A DNA stretch of 64,000 nt from Streptomyces griseoaurantiacus. Lineage in GTDB: Bacteria; Actinomycetota; Actinomycetes; Streptomycetales; Streptomycetaceae. The stretch's first letter is position 1; the number at the start of each line of letters is the position of its first letter. Shown here in pieces: positions 19,076 to 27,883 of the stretch. The stretch lies in the NCBI GenBank assembly GCA_014656015.1, contig BNBP01000005.1, forward strand, positions 1 to 64,000, written 5' to 3'. The notes under the pieces were generated by a model that saw only the letters and a list, made by a program, of their open reading frames with translations, ran no database searches and was not told the DNA's origin. Position numbers and translations under genes: made by a program.

Positions 19076-20059
19076 CTACCGCAGCGCGAACCCGTACGCC
19101 GTCTCCGAGCGGTACGTCCGCCCCGGCTCCAGCCGCGTGCTGGGGAAGGCCGGGCGGTTCGGGGAGTCGGGGTAGTGCTGGGTCTCCAGCGCGACCGCGT
19201 CCCCGGCCGTGAAGGGCGCCGGCAGGTGATCGCCGGTGTAGAGCTGCATCCCCGGCTCCGTCGTGGCCACCGTGAGCACCCGCCCGGACGCCGGGTCGTG
19301 CAGCTCGGCCACCGGCTCCGCCCCGGCCGTGACCCCCTTGTCGAGCACCAGGTTGTGGTCGTACCCGGTCCCCACCTTCCGCGCCGCCCGGAAGTCGAAG
19401 CGCGTCCCCTCGACGGACTCCTCCACCCCCGTGGGGATCAGGTCCCCGTCGACGGGCGTGTACGCCCCGGCGGCGAGGGACAGCTCGTGCCCCGCCGCGC
19501 TCCCGGTGCCGGGGTCGGCGCCGCCCAGGTTCCAGTAGGTGTGGTTGGTCAGGTTCACCACGGTCGGCGCGTCCGTCACCGCCTCGTAGCCGATCCGCAG
19601 GGTGCCGTCCGCGTCCAGCGTGTACGTCACGGACACTTCCAGACGGCCCGGGAAGCCCTCCTCGCCGTCCGGCGAGACCCGCGAGAGCCGGATGCCGTCG
19701 GCCTGCTCCGCGACCGCCCACACGCGCTTGTCGAAGCCGCGCTCGCCCCCGTGCAGGGAATTGGGCGCGTTGTTGGCGGCGAGCCGGTACGTCCGCCCGT
19801 CGAGCGTGAAGCGGGCGCCCGCGATCCGGTTGGCGTACCGCCCGACCAGCGCCCCGAAGTACGGCGCGGGGCAGTCGAGGTAGCCCTCCAGCGAGTCGAA
19901 GCCCAGCACCACGTCGGCCGTGCGCCCCTCGCGGTCCGGGACCTCGACGGACTGCACGATCCCGCCGTACGACAGCACCCGCACCCGTACCCCGGCCCGT
20001 TCGAGCGTGAAGCGGTGCACCTCGGTGCCGTCCGGAAGCGTGCCGAAAAGTTCAGTCAT
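19076..20059 (-). CDS. Aldose 1-epimerase (cytoplasmic)
   Basis: Mutarotase family enzyme of 327 residues without a signal peptide, hence intracellular. Conserved segments are HGGERGFDKRVW, NLTNHTYWNLGGADP and ALETQHYPDSPN with the catalytic Glu, closely parallel to the Tat-exported paralogue at 1465-2634. It converges with the GH3 glycosidase and probably equilibrates the anomers of sugars released in the cytoplasm. The ATG start is used; the next gene upstream ends only 10 bases away on the same strand, so the two may be co-transcribed. Confidence 0.93.
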   Translation of the reverse strand: MTELFGTLPDGTEVHRFTLERAGVRVRVLSYGGIVQSVEVPDREGRTADVVLGFDSLEGYLDCPAPYFGALVGRYANRIAGARFTLDGRTYRLAANNAPNSLHGGERGFDKRVWAVAEQADGIRLSRVSPDGEEGFPGRLEVSVTYTLDADGTLRIGYEAVTDAPTVVNLTNHTYWNLGGADPGTGSAAGHELSLAAGAYTPVDGDLIPTGVEESVEGTRFDFRAARKVGTGYDHNLVLDKGVTAGAEPVAELHDPASGRVLTVATTEPGMQLYTGDHLPAPFTAGDAVALETQHYPDSPNRPAFPSTRLEPGRTYRSETAYGFALR

Positions 20060-20069
20060 GGAACAAAGG

Positions 20070-20984
20070 CTAGGTCACGGGCTTCTCCGCCGTGATGGTG
20101 CGGTAGGCGATCTCGGCCAGCCGGGCCTGGCCGTCGCGGCTGGGGTGGAACCAGTCCCAGTGGCTGAGCTGGGCCTGCCCGAAGCGGTAGTCGTGCACCG
20201 CGCCGCCGTCGAACCGGCAGCGGGCGTCCTTCGCGCACACCTCCCTCAGCACCTTGTTGTACGCCTCCACCCGCCGCTGCACCGTGTCGCGGCGCCGGGT
20301 GGCCGCCGGGTCGAGCGATTCGGCGTCGCCCAGCATCGAGGGGCAGATCCCCAGCTTCCAGATCTGCTTGCCGAGCGCGCTGGTGCGGCCCTGCGCCCAC
20401 AGCCGCTTCAGGTTGGGCACGCTCGCCACGTACACCTGGCTCCTCGGCAGCTTCGTGCGCAGCGTGGCCAGCGCGTCCTTGAACTCGGCGCGGAAGTCGT
20501 CCACCGGCGTCATCTGCTTCTCGGTGCGCCGGCAGGCGTCATTGGCCCCCGCCATCACCGTCACCAGCTCGGGGCGGCGCCGCGCGGCCCTGGCCATCTG
20601 CGCGGGCACGTCGGCCATCCGGGCGCCGGTCACCGCGTAGTTCCAGCTGTGCTCGGCGGCGTCGGCCCTGCCGAGGAGGCGCACGGCGAGGCTGTCGACG
20701 GAGGTGTCGCTGCCGGTGGCCCAGGAGACGGTGGGGCAGTCGGAGAGCACGTTGCAGGCGTCGAAGCCGCGGGTGATGGAGTCGCCGACGGCCGCGATCG
20801 AGTCGGGGCTGCGGTCCCAGAGGGGGGCGCGGCTGGTGGCGGAGGGGCGCGGCGCGGTGGTGCCGTCGCCGGAGTCGCAGCCGGCCACGCCCAGCGCGAG
20901 GGCCGCGGCGACCGCGCCCGCGGCGAGCAGGCGGCGGCTCCGGCGGTCGCGGCGGTTCCGGTCGCGCGGACCCTGGTTCCCCAT
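20070..20984 (-). CDS. SGNH/GDSL-family esterase lipoprotein
   Basis: Secreted SGNH hydrolase of 304 residues. A basic N-terminus and hydrophobic stretch end in the lipobox GVAGC, predicting a lipid-anchored protein. Catalytic blocks are AVGDSITRG (nucleophile Ser), NYAVTGARM (block II Gly), MAGANDACRR (block III Asn) and SHWDWFHPSRDGQ (Asp/His). Six additional cysteines suggest disulfides outside the membrane. The substrate could be a lipid or an acylated polysaccharide. The ATG is preceded by AGGAGGG about 10 bases upstream. It is followed directly by the epimerase gene. Confidence 0.88.
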   Translation of the reverse strand: MGNQGPRDRNRRDRRSRRLLAAGAVAAALALGVAGCDSGDGTTAPRPSATSRAPLWDRSPDSIAAVGDSITRGFDACNVLSDCPTVSWATGSDTSVDSLAVRLLGRADAAEHSWNYAVTGARMADVPAQMARAARRRPELVTVMAGANDACRRTEKQMTPVDDFRAEFKDALATLRTKLPRSQVYVASVPNLKRLWAQGRTSALGKQIWKLGICPSMLGDAESLDPAATRRRDTVQRRVEAYNKVLREVCAKDARCRFDGGAVHDYRFGQAQLSHWDWFHPSRDGQARLAEIAYRTITAEKPVT

Positions 20985-21260
20985 CCCCTGGTTTCCCTCC
21001 TGATCGAAAGCCGATCGCGAATTTGTGGCCTGTGTGGTGAACGTGAGCGTCCGGTGATCCGTATGCGGAAGACGGGTACAACGGCGCCGACGTTGCGTCG
21101 GTACCGCGTCCCGATGGGTGAAACCTCGGGTTTCGCGGGCACCGGGACCGACGGTACGTCACACTCCCGGCGTCCTCGCACGGTAGCCTCGCCACGTGGC
21201 TGCCCCTGCCACGGCCGTTCCGTCAAGTTGCACGATGCGCCGCTCTGCCCGGAGGTTCAG

Positions 21261-21755
21261 GTGACGACACGTGGAGTCCTGTACGTGCACTCCGCGCCCC
21301 GCGCACTGTGCCCGCACGTCGAGTGGGCGATCGCGGGTGTGCTCGGCACCCGGGTGAGCCTGGACTGGATCCGCCAGCCGGCCTCGCCGGGCACCTGGCG
21401 CTCGGAGTTCTCCTGGCGCGGCGAGGCGGGCACCGCCTCCAAGCTCGCCTCGGCGCTGCGGGGATGGCAGTTGCTGCGCTTCGAGGTCACGGCGGAGCCG
21501 TGCGCGGCCGCAGAGGGCGAGCGCTACAGCTGCACCCCGGAACTCGGCATCTTCCACGCGGTCACCGGCATGCACGGCGACATCCTGATCCCCGAGGACC
21601 GGCTGCGCGCGGCCCTGGTGCGGGCCCGGCAGGGGGAGACGGAGTTGGAGGGGGAGGTGGCGAAGCTGCTCGGCAAGCCGTGGGACGACGAGCTGGAGCC
21701 CTTCCGCCACGCCGGGGAGGGCGCCCCCGTCCGCTGGCTCCACCAGGTCGTCTGA
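21261..21755 (+). CDS. DUF3145 protein
   Basis: Conserved actinobacterial protein of unknown function, 164 residues. The sequence (GVLYVHSAPRALCPHVEWAIAGVLG at the start, FEVTAEPCAAAEGERYSCTPELGIFHA in the middle) fits DUF3145 as I remember it, and in Streptomyces it normally sits beside fabF, as here. No transmembrane or catalytic motif stands out; two or three cysteines are conserved in position. The GTG start has GGAGG five bases upstream. It converges with the fatty-acid synthase operon across a strong terminator. The 276-base gap upstream (20985-21260) shows no gene. Confidence 0.85.
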   Translation: MTTRGVLYVHSAPRALCPHVEWAIAGVLGTRVSLDWIRQPASPGTWRSEFSWRGEAGTASKLASALRGWQLLRFEVTAEPCAAAEGERYSCTPELGIFHAVTGMHGDILIPEDRLRAALVRARQGETELEGEVAKLLGKPWDDELEPFRHAGEGAPVRWLHQVV

Positions 21756-21780
21756 GGCCCGCCCTTCCGGCACGACGAAC

Positions 21781-21830
21781 GACGCGCGGGTCCCCGCACC
21801 CCCCACAGGGGGCGCGGGGACCCGCGCGTC
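21781..21830. terminator. Bidirectional terminator between DUF3145 and fabF
   Basis: Perfect 17-bp arms (GACGCGCGGGTCCCCGC and complement). The 16-base loop can itself pair through C and G runs. It is placed between convergent genes. Confidence 0.8.
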
Positions 21831-21843
21831 ACGCGTGCTCGGC

Positions 21844-23124
21844 TCAGACCGACCGGAAGGCCAGCACCACGTTGTGGCCGCCGAAGCCGAAGGAGTCGTT
21901 GAGGGCCGCGATACGGCCGTCCACCGGCAGCTTGCGGGCCTCGCCGCGGACGATGTCCGCGTTGGCCTCCGCCTCCGGGTCCAGGTTCTCCACGTTGATC
22001 GTGGGCGGCGCCACCCGGTGGTACAGCGCGAGCACGGTCGCGACCGACTCGACACCGCCGGCACCGCCCAGCAGGTGCCCGGTCATCGACTTGGTGCCGG
22101 ACACCGCGAAGTGGTCGGCGTGGTCGCCGAAGACCTTGCGCAGCGCCTTGAGTTCCGCGATGTCACCGGCGGGCGTCGAGGTCGCGTGCGCGTTGACGTG
22201 CACGATCTCCGCCGGGTCCAGGTCGGTGCGGTCCAGCAGGTTCTGCAGGGCGTGCGAGATGCCCCGCCCCTCCGGCTCGGGCTGCACGATGTCGTGGGCG
22301 TCGGCCGAGATGCCCTGGCCCACCGCCTCCGCGTAGACGCGGGCACCGCGCGCGGCGGCGTGCTCGGCGGACTCCAGGACGACGACGCCGGCGCCCTCGC
22401 CGAGGACGAAGCCGTCCCGGCCGGTGTCGAAGGGGCGCGAGGCGCCCTGCGGGTCCTCGTTGTTCTTGGACATCGCCATCATGTTGCCGAACGCGGCGAT
22501 CGGCAGCGGGTGGACGGCGGCCTCCGTACCCCCGGCGACGACCACGTCGGCGCGTCCGGTGCGGATCATCTCGATGGCGTAGCCGATGGCCTCCGCGCCC
22601 GAGGCGCAGGCCGACACGGGGGTGTGCACACCCGCGCGGGCGCCCACGGTGAGACCGACGTTGGCGGAGGGCCCGTTCGGCATCAGCATCGGCACGGTGT
22701 GCGGGGAGACGCGGCGTACGCCCTTCTCCTTCAGCACGTCGTACTGGTCGAGCAGGGTGGTCACGCCGCCGATGCCGGAGGCGATGACCGCGCCCAGCCG
22801 GTCGGGGTCGACGGCAGATTCGCCGTCGGGCTCGCCCGCCTTGCCGTTGAACCCGGCGTCCGCCCACGCCTCCTTGGCCGCGATCAGCGCGAACTGCGCC
22901 GAGCGGTCCAGACGGCGGGCCTGCGGCCGCGGGATGATCTCGGAGGGCTCCACGGCGATCTGTGCCGCGATGCGGACCGCCTGGTCGGCGGCCCAGTCCT
23001 GCTCGAGGGGACCGACGCCGGAGCGTCCGGCGATCAGGCCCTCCCAGGTGGAAGTCGCGTCGCCACCCAGCGGTGTGGTTGCGCCGATACCGGTGACGAC
23101 CACAGTGCGATTGGTCGAGCTCAC
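21844..23124 (-). CDS. fabF: Beta-ketoacyl-ACP synthase II
   Basis: Chain-elongating condensing enzyme of type II fatty-acid synthesis, 426 residues, thiolase fold. The active-site Cys is C173 in TPVSACASGAEA, with catalytic histidines in VNAHATSTPAGD and TKSMTGHLLGGAGG. It condenses malonyl-ACP with acyl-ACP. The GTG start (VSSTNRTVVVTG) has a GAGAAAG element about 7 bases upstream and gives the usual length; an earlier in-frame start would extend into GC-rich spacer. It is the last gene of fabD-fabH-acpP-fabF, 159 bases after acpP. Confidence 0.97.
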   Translation of the reverse strand: MSSTNRTVVVTGIGATTPLGGDATSTWEGLIAGRSGVGPLEQDWAADQAVRIAAQIAVEPSEIIPRPQARRLDRSAQFALIAAKEAWADAGFNGKAGEPDGESAVDPDRLGAVIASGIGGVTTLLDQYDVLKEKGVRRVSPHTVPMLMPNGPSANVGLTVGARAGVHTPVSACASGAEAIGYAIEMIRTGRADVVVAGGTEAAVHPLPIAAFGNMMAMSKNNEDPQGASRPFDTGRDGFVLGEGAGVVVLESAEHAAARGARVYAEAVGQGISADAHDIVQPEPEGRGISHALQNLLDRTDLDPAEIVHVNAHATSTPAGDIAELKALRKVFGDHADHFAVSGTKSMTGHLLGGAGGVESVATVLALYHRVAPPTINVENLDPEAEANADIVRGEARKLPVDGRIAALNDSFGFGGHNVVLAFRSV

Positions 23125-23283
23125 GGGAATTCTTTCTCCAACGTTACGAGGATGAAGCGGCGCCACCGCCGGGTGGCGGGGCAGCTGGGGCCGTGTGCGG
23201 CGGCGTGCCGCACCTCGTGCGACGGCCGGCGCCGGCGGTGCCGGCACGGTCCGCCGGACGGCCCCGGCCCAGGCGGATCGAGA

Positions 23284-23532
23284 TCAGGCCTGGTGCTTGA
23301 GGATGTAGTCGGCGGCGTCGCGAACCGTCTTCAGGTTCTTGACGTCGTCGTCGGGGATCTTGACGTCGAAGCGCTCCTCGGCGGCGACGACGACCTCGAC
23401 CATGGACAGCGAGTCGACGTCCAGGTCGTCGGTGAAGGACTTGTCCAGCTCGACGTCCTCGACCGGGATGCCGGCGATCTCGTTCACGATCTCCGCGAGA
23501 CCCGCGACGATCTCTTCCTGCGTGGCGGCCAT
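23284..23532 (-). CDS. acpP: Acyl carrier protein
   Basis: Primary-metabolism ACP of 82 residues, acidic, with the phosphopantetheine attachment serine S41 in DVDSLSMVEV. It carries growing acyl chains between FabD, FabH and FabF. It sits third in the fab operon, 64 bases after fabH. The ATG start is conventional and the short length is normal. Confidence 0.97.
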   Translation of the reverse strand: MAATQEEIVAGLAEIVNEIAGIPVEDVELDKSFTDDLDVDSLSMVEVVVAAEERFDVKIPDDDVKNLKTVRDAADYILKHQA

Positions 23533-23596
23533 GTTGGCGCTCCTTCGGTGTGTTTCCAGAGGGTGTGGCGTGGGCCGGAAGATCCCGGCCGGTGCA

Positions 23597-24628
23597 CTAG
23601 GGGAGGGTAACGACCGTGGCGGCGTAGACCAGACCCGCCCCGAATCCGATGACGAGCGCGGTGTCGCCGCTCTTCGCCTCGCCGGTCGCCAGGAGCCGCT
23701 CCATCGCGAGCGGGATCGAGGCGGCCGAGGTGTTGCCGGTGGTGCGGATGTCCCGGGCGACCGTGACGTGCTCCGGCAGTTTGAGGGTCTTCACCATCGA
23801 GTCGATGATCCGCACATTGGCCTGGTGCGGGATGAAGACGTCCAGTTCGTCCGGGCTGATCCCGGCCGCGTCCAGCGCCTGCTGAGCGACCTTCGCCATC
23901 TCGAACACGGCCCAGCGGAACACCGCCTGGCCCTCCTGGGTGATCGCCGGGAACTTGATGTTCCCCGCGCTGTCCAGCGGAAGCCGGGAGACGTCGCCGG
24001 TGTGGAAGTCGTTCCACGGCACCGTCTGCTTGATGGTGTCGGCCTTGTCGCCCTCCGAGCCCCACACGGTCGGGCCGATGCCCGGCTCCTGCGCGGGACC
24101 GACGACGACCGCGCCGGCACCGTCACCGAACAGGAAGGCCGTCGAGCGGTCCTCCAGGTCGGTCAGGTCGCTCAGCCGCTCCACGCCGATGACCAGCGCG
24201 TACTCCGCCGAGCCGTCCACGATCATGCCCTTGGCCAGGGTGAGCCCGTAACCGAAGCCGGCGCAGCCCGCCGAGATGTCGAACGCGGCGGCCTTGTTCG
24301 TGCCCAGCTTGTCCGCGATCTCCGTGGCGATGGCCGGGGTCTGGCTGAAGTGCGAGACGGTGGAGACGACGACCGCGCCGATCTGCTCCGCGGCGATCCC
24401 CGCGTCCGCGATCGCCTTGCCGGCCGCCTCGATCGACATGGCGGCGACGGTCTCCTCGTCGTTCGCCCAGTGCCGGGTCTCGATGCCGGACCGGGAGCGG
24501 ATCCACTCGTCGGAGGAGTCGATCTTCTCCAGGATGACCTCGTTGGGCACCACGCGGACGGGGCGGTAGCCGCCGACACCGAGAATGCGGGCGTGCGGGG
24601 CACCCTTGGCGGGCTTGATCTTCGACAT
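23597..24628 (-). CDS. fabH: Beta-ketoacyl-ACP synthase III
   Basis: Initiating condensing enzyme, 343 residues. The Cys-His-Asn triad is visible: C122 in DISAGCAGFGY, the His in PHQANVRIID and the Asn in RTTGNTSAASIP. In Streptomyces it uses branched and straight acyl-CoA primers with malonyl-ACP, which sets the iso/anteiso fatty-acid pattern. It lies 11 bases after fabD, consistent with one transcript. The ATG start gives the expected family length with a short basic N-terminal extension. Confidence 0.97.
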   Translation of the reverse strand: MSKIKPAKGAPHARILGVGGYRPVRVVPNEVILEKIDSSDEWIRSRSGIETRHWANDEETVAAMSIEAAGKAIADAGIAAEQIGAVVVSTVSHFSQTPAIATEIADKLGTNKAAAFDISAGCAGFGYGLTLAKGMIVDGSAEYALVIGVERLSDLTDLEDRSTAFLFGDGAGAVVVGPAQEPGIGPTVWGSEGDKADTIKQTVPWNDFHTGDVSRLPLDSAGNIKFPAITQEGQAVFRWAVFEMAKVAQQALDAAGISPDELDVFIPHQANVRIIDSMVKTLKLPEHVTVARDIRTTGNTSAASIPLAMERLLATGEAKSGDTALVIGFGAGLVYAATVVTLP

Positions 24629-24639
24629 GAGGCTCCTTG

Positions 24640-25593
24640 TCAGGCACCCGCCGCGTCGGCGGCAGGGGTCGCCGCCTCGGCGACGAGCTCACGGGCGGCG
24701 GCGAGGTCGTCGGGGGTCTTCAGCGCCAGCGTGCGCACGCCGGGCAGCGCGCGCTTGGCCAGACCGGTGAGGGTGCCGCCGGGGCACACCTCGAGGAGCG
24801 CGGTCGCGCCCAGTGCCTGGAAGGTCTCCATGCACAGGTCCCAGCGCACCGGGTTGGCCACCTGGCCGACCAGCCGCCGCAGCACCTCGGCACCGGTGTC
24901 GACCGTACGGCCGTCCTTGTTGGACACGTACGGGACGGCCGGGTCCGCCGGCGTCAGCGCGTCCGCGGCCTCGGCCAGCGTGTCCACCGCGGGAGCCATG
25001 TGGTGGGTGTGGAAGGCGCCCGCGACCTTCAGCGGGACCACCCGGCGCACCCCCTCCGGCTTGTCCCCGGCCAGCGCCTCCAACTGCTCCGACGTTCCGG
25101 CGGCGACGATCTGGCCCGCGCCGTTGACGTTGGCCGGGGTCAGCCCCAGCTTCTCCAGGTGCGGGATCGTGCTCTCCGGGTCGCCGCCGAGCAGCGCCGA
25201 CATCCCGGTGGGGGTGACGGCCGCGGCCTCGGCCATGGCCAGACCCCGGGTGCGCACGAGCTTCAGGGCGGCGGTGTCGTCGAGGACGCCGGCGAGCACG
25301 GCCGCCGTGATCTCACCGACGCTGTGCCCCGCGACCGCGCCGGGCGCGAGGACGGCGACGTCGCCGAGGGCCGAGGCGGACAGCAGCCCGGCGGCCACCA
25401 GCAGCGGCTGCGCCACGGCGGTGTCACGGATCGCGTCCGCGTCGGCCTCGGTGCCGTAGTGGACGAGGTCGAGCCCGATGGCGTCCGACCAGGCGGCAAC
25501 ACGGTCGGCGGCACCGGGGAGTTCGAGCCAGGGGGTCAGGAAGCCGGGCGTCTGGGCGCCCTGGCCGGGAGCGACGAGTACGAGCACTCTCAC
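24640..25593 (-). CDS. fabD: Malonyl-CoA:ACP transacylase
   Basis: Transfers malonyl from CoA to ACP; 317 residues. The nucleophile is S91 in VAGHSVGEI, with the N-terminal APGQGAQTPGF and the later GAFHTHHMAPA carrying the catalytic His. It is the first gene of the fab operon, immediately after fasR. The start is a GTG at MRVLVLVAPG; a second GTG two codons in (MLVLVAPG) is an equally likely true start. In S. coelicolor this enzyme also serves polyketide synthases. Confidence 0.96.
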   Translation of the reverse strand: MRVLVLVAPGQGAQTPGFLTPWLELPGAADRVAAWSDAIGLDLVHYGTEADADAIRDTAVAQPLLVAAGLLSASALGDVAVLAPGAVAGHSVGEITAAVLAGVLDDTAALKLVRTRGLAMAEAAAVTPTGMSALLGGDPESTIPHLEKLGLTPANVNGAGQIVAAGTSEQLEALAGDKPEGVRRVVPLKVAGAFHTHHMAPAVDTLAEAADALTPADPAVPYVSNKDGRTVDTGAEVLRRLVGQVANPVRWDLCMETFQALGATALLEVCPGGTLTGLAKRALPGVRTLALKTPDDLAAARELVAEAATPAADAAGA

Positions 25594-25654
25594 ACTCTCT
25601 CTTGTGGACGGGCACGGCCGCCCGTGGGGACAGGGACGAAGAACAGCAGGGGGA

Positions 25655-25673
25655 TTTGTGGGTCCCCGACAAA
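25655..25673 (-). promoter_or_regulatory. Candidate FasR operator upstream of fabD
   Basis: TTTGT-N9-ACAAA, a perfect inverted repeat in otherwise GC-rich DNA, in the 84-base gap between the fasR stop and fabD. The extra A/T bases on one side (ACAAAAA) add to the contrast. FasR is known in S. coelicolor to activate this operon; assigning this exact site is inference. Confidence 0.55.
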
Positions 25674-25677
25674 AAGC

Positions 25678-26901
25678 CTAGATCTGGGGATCTCCATCGA
25701 CCAGACGCCCCAGGATCAGCGCGATCCGCAAGGTGAAAGCGGAGCGTACATCAGAGGGTGACCAACCGGTGACGTCTGTCACACGTCGGAGCCGGTAGCG
25801 CACGGTGTTGGGGTGAACGAAGAGCATCCGGGCGGCGCCTTCGAGACTGGACGCCTGTTCCAGATAGACACTGAGCGTTTCCAGCAGCGCGGAGCCCGCC
25901 TGCTCCAGCGGTCTGTAGATCTCCTCCACCAACTGCTCGCGCGCGGAGGGGTCTCCGGCCATCGCGCGCTCGGGGAGCAGATCGTCGGCGAGCACCGGAC
26001 GCGGGGCGTCCTGCCAGGCCGAGCACGCCTTCAGCCCGGCGGCGGCGGCCTGCGCGGACCGGGTCGCGGCCTGGAGGTCGGGCACGATCGGCCCGGCCAC
26101 CACGGGACCCGCGGCGAACGGCCCGATCAGCGACTTGGCGACCTGCAGCGGGTCGTTGTTGCCCCCGGCGATCACCACCAGCCGGTCCCCGAGCACCCCG
26201 GTGAGCACCTGCACCTTGGCGTGCCGGGCGGCCCGCCGGATCGCCTCCACCGTCAGCTCCGAGTCCCCGTCGGGCGCGGTCCCGAGCACCACGCACACAT
26301 GGTCGGGGGAGTTCCAGCCGAGGGCGGCGGCCCGGCTGACGGCGCCCTCGTCGGCCTCCCCGCTCAGCACGGCGTTGACGACGAGGGATTCGAGCCGGGC
26401 GTCCCAGGCGCCGCGCGCCTCCGCGGCCTGGGCGTAGACCTGGGCGGTGGCGAAGGCGATCTCGCGGGCGTAGACGAGCAACGCCTCCCGCAGAACGGAT
26501 TCGTCACCGGGGGCCGCCACCTCGTCGATGGCGGACTCCATGACCTCGATGGTGGTCCGCACCATCTCCACGGTCTGCCGCAGCGTGATCGCCCGGGTCA
26601 GCTCCCGGGGCGCGGTGCCGAACACGTCGGTGGAGATCGCCTGCGGGGTCTCCGGGTGCCGGAACCACTCGGTGAACGCGGCGATACCGGCCTGCGCGAC
26701 CAGCCCGATCCACGACCGGTTCTCGGCGGGCATCGCCCGGTACCAGGGCAGCGTCTCGTCCATCCGCGCGATCGCCTGCGCGGCGAGCCGCCCGGAGGAC
26801 TTCTCCAGCCGCCGCAGCGTCGCGGCATGCGAAAGGTCGACGGAGGCGGAGGGTCCGGCGGGGCCGGCTTCTGGTTCGGGCACGGAACAAGACTGCCTCA
26901 T
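25678..26901 (-). CDS. fasR: FasR, activator of fatty-acid synthase genes
   Basis: PucR/CdaR-type regulator of 407 residues with a long N-terminal sensory region and a C-terminal PucR helix-turn-helix (ARMLFVHPNTVRYRLRRVTDVTGWSPSDVRSAFTLRIAL). Position directly upstream of fabD-fabH-acpP-fabF, as in S. coelicolor, identifies it as FasR, which activates the operon and so controls membrane lipid and storage lipid synthesis. The start is uncertain: ATG at 26901 lacks a clear ribosome site, and a GTG 18 bases later (VPEPEAG) is a reasonable alternative. Much longer open frames upstream are antisense to the pirin gene. Confidence 0.93.
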   Translation of the reverse strand: MRQSCSVPEPEAGPAGPSASVDLSHAATLRRLEKSSGRLAAQAIARMDETLPWYRAMPAENRSWIGLVAQAGIAAFTEWFRHPETPQAISTDVFGTAPRELTRAITLRQTVEMVRTTIEVMESAIDEVAAPGDESVLREALLVYAREIAFATAQVYAQAAEARGAWDARLESLVVNAVLSGEADEGAVSRAAALGWNSPDHVCVVLGTAPDGDSELTVEAIRRAARHAKVQVLTGVLGDRLVVIAGGNNDPLQVAKSLIGPFAAGPVVAGPIVPDLQAATRSAQAAAAGLKACSAWQDAPRPVLADDLLPERAMAGDPSAREQLVEEIYRPLEQAGSALLETLSVYLEQASSLEGAARMLFVHPNTVRYRLRRVTDVTGWSPSDVRSAFTLRIALILGRLVDGDPQI

Positions 26902-27015
26902 CGGGACGGGTGCACGCGGCGCCGGGGTGGCGCCACCGCGCGGGAGCCGCCCCCGGAGCGGGCCCGGCCGCGCCCGGCCCGCACCCGCCGCCCCCGGCCG
27001 GGCTACCGTTGAACC

Positions 27016-27696
27016 GTGATGGACGTACGCCGTGCCGGCACCCGCTACCCCGGGGGAGACGCGTCCGCCGGGATCAGCAGCCGGCACGCCTTCTCCTTCG
27101 GCCCCCACTACGACCCCGGCAACCTCCGCTTCGGCCCGCTCATCGCCTGCAACGAGGAACGCCTCGCCCCCGGCGCCGGGTTCGACGAGCACCCGCACAG
27201 CCACACCGAGATCGTCACCTGGGTCGTCGAGGGCGAACTGACCCACCGCGACTCGGCGGGCCACGCCACCGTCATCCGCCCCGGGGACGTCCAGCACCTC
27301 AGCGCCGCCGCCGGAGTCCGCCACGTCGAACGCAACGACGGCGCCGTCCCCCTGACCTTCGTCCAGATGTGGCTGGCCCCCCGCACCCCCGGCGGCACCC
27401 CCTCCTACGAGGTGATCCCCGGCATCGCCGACTCCACCCCGTACGCCCTCCCGGCCGCCGGCGCGATGCTCCACGTCCGCCGCCTCGCCCCCGGCGCCCG
27501 CACGGCCCTGCCCGAGGCCCCCCACGTCTACGTCCACGTCGTACGCGGGGACGTCCGCCTGCGCGGCGCGCACCTGCACCCGGGCGACGCGGCCCGCCTC
27601 ACCCGTGCCGGGGACCCCGGGATACCGGAGGACCCCATCCACCGGGAGACGGTGGCGGAGACGGCGGCGGAACTCCTGGTCTGGGAGATGGCGTGA
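27016..27696 (+). CDS. Pirin-like bicupin protein
   Basis: Cupin-superfamily protein of 226 residues. Metal ligands are seen in the N-terminal cupin (DEHPHSHTEIVTWVVEGELTHRDS), with a PGDVQHLSAAAGVRHVE element; the C-terminal cupin is degenerate. Pirins are iron-dependent redox sensors or quercetinase-like enzymes. GTG at 27016 and ATG at 27019 are both possible starts. A TACCGT -10-like element ends only a few bases upstream, which suggests a leaderless message. It is divergent from fasR. Confidence 0.88.
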   Translation: MMDVRRAGTRYPGGDASAGISSRHAFSFGPHYDPGNLRFGPLIACNEERLAPGAGFDEHPHSHTEIVTWVVEGELTHRDSAGHATVIRPGDVQHLSAAAGVRHVERNDGAVPLTFVQMWLAPRTPGGTPSYEVIPGIADSTPYALPAAGAMLHVRRLAPGARTALPEAPHVYVHVVRGDVRLRGAHLHPGDAARLTRAGDPGIPEDPIHRETVAETAAELLVWEMA

Positions 27697-27750
27697 AAGC
27701 GGCCGCAAAGATGCGCGTGTTGGCCGGATTCCCATGGCTGGGGATCGCCT

Positions 27751-27815
27751 GCGTCTCATGTTCTAAGACGCACCCTTGAGTCCCTTGTGTACGCGAGTGG
27801 CCTCGTGAATAGAAT
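27751..27815 (+). promoter_or_regulatory. Inverted repeat and promoter before the chorismate cluster
   Basis: A 7-bp-arm inverted repeat (TGCGTCT, 9-base loop, AGACGCA) at 27751-27773 is followed by TTGTGT at 27785-27790 and TAGAAT at 27810-27815. The spacer is 19 bases, long for a sigma-70-type promoter, so activator help is possible. The region is noticeably richer in A/T than its surroundings. The repeat could instead terminate the pirin gene. Confidence 0.5.
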
Positions 27816-27883
27816 CGCAGCGTTATTGAGACCTGATGCCCGTCGTTGCCCCCTTTCCGGGGTGATCGAAGGAGTGGGTGTAC

